From Vulcanococcus sp. Clear-D1 (lineage in GTDB: Bacteria; Cyanobacteriota; Cyanobacteriia; PCC-6307; Cyanobiaceae), in the NCBI RefSeq assembly GCF_014654725.1, contig NZ_JACVZV010000037.1, forward strand, positions 85,921-149,920: DNA of 64,000 bases. The letters run 5' to 3'. A program made the position numbers and the translations under genes. Below are positions 63,841 to 64,000 of the stretch, in pieces. A model generated the notes under the pieces. The model worked only from the letters and a program-made list of their open reading frames with translations, was not told where the DNA came from and did not search any database. Position 1 is the first letter of the stretch. The number at the start of each line of letters is the position of its first letter.

Positions 63841-64000
63841 TCATTCTGAGGAGCTCGCTGCCGTCGCGGGCTCTTGCCACCCCAGCAGCCTGAGCAACCC
63901 CTTGATGTCATGAGCCAGGGCTGCGTTGCACTCGGTGATCGAACCGATCCCATCGAGCCGTAGGGCATTGATGGCCAGGCTGCGGAGAGTGGCCAGGATT
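63841..64000 (-). CDS. ISAs1-type transposase, C-terminal end (runs off the window)
   Basis: The minus-strand frame enters from the right edge and reads ILATLRSLAINALRLDG, then SITECNAALAHDIKGLLRLLG, stopping at TGA 63843-63841. The TLRSLAINALRLDG and ALAHDIKGLL stretches match the C-terminus of ISAs1-family (H-repeat-like) transposases. Only about 52 residues are visible, so whether the element is intact cannot be told. The 180 bp to its left (63658-63840) show no gene. Confidence 0.65.
   Translation of the reverse strand, partial: ILATLRSLAINALRLDGIGSITECNAALAHDIKGLLRLLGWQEPATAASSSE

Noticed and set aside
1..64000. CRISPR array, rRNA operon, replication origin or prophage structural genes
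   Set aside because: No regularly spaced repeats, rRNA sequence, DnaA-box cluster or capsid/tail genes were seen; the only phage-like trace is the cut glucosaminidase.

Overview
The window is a GC-rich, densely packed piece of a cyanobacterial chromosome. psbA (photosystem II D1), ndhD, ycf51, several families found mainly in cyanobacteria (DUF760, DUF1350, DUF2605, DUF4336, DUF6629), phylloquinone genes (menD, menB), a long-chain prenyl diphosphate synthase and a UbiD-type decarboxylase all point that way. The base composition, gene order and very short intergenic gaps look like the Cyanobium/Synechococcus picocyanobacteria. No rRNA operon, intact tRNA or CRISPR array was seen.

Layout. 1-3930 is a minus-strand run (ycf51, DUF4332, a small exported protein, a CocE-type hydrolase, a tandem DUF3887 protein, and the start of glgB running off the left edge). 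4069-14085 is a plus-strand run: tamB, a ROK sugar kinase, proA, folB, a lipase, then three membrane or membrane-anchored proteins of unknown role. 14024-27664 is mostly minus: a hypothetical, an M3 oligopeptidase, ndhD, thrB, glk, thrS, a GH104-like lysozyme, trpS, an RG-rich protein, a small hypothetical and a cation efflux protein. 27766-38322 is mostly plus: a YcjF/DUF697 membrane protein, psbA with a striking triple repeat upstream, an alpha/beta hydrolase, a glycosyltransferase, a patch of tiny genes including two related NblA-like ones, and a manganese ABC transporter operon (mntC-mntA-mntB plus DUF4336). 38342-62003 holds lepB, menD-menB, an L,D-transpeptidase, glgA, murF, glmU, mnmD-aroA-Rrf2-ubiD, comB-like, nitrilase, amidase, murI, polyprenyl synthase, acs, DUF1350, peroxiredoxin Q and a DEDDh exonuclease.

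The right end (62055-64000) is different. It holds two broken 3' halves of tRNA-Pro-like genes, a complete IS5-family insertion sequence with clear ends, a TTAA target duplication and a nonsense codon in its transposase, a cut-off glucosaminidase gene of phage type, and the tail of an ISAs1-type transposase at the edge. This is an integration hotspot next to an otherwise conserved backbone.

Themes that link genes: glycogen and glucose handling (glgB, glgA, glk, ROK kinase); peptidoglycan (murF, glmU, murI, AMIN amidase, L,D-transpeptidase, GH104 lysozyme); photosynthetic quinones (menD, menB, UbiD, polyprenyl synthase); photosystem II and its manganese supply (psbA, mntCAB). All identities come from reading the translated sequence and family knowledge; no database search was run.
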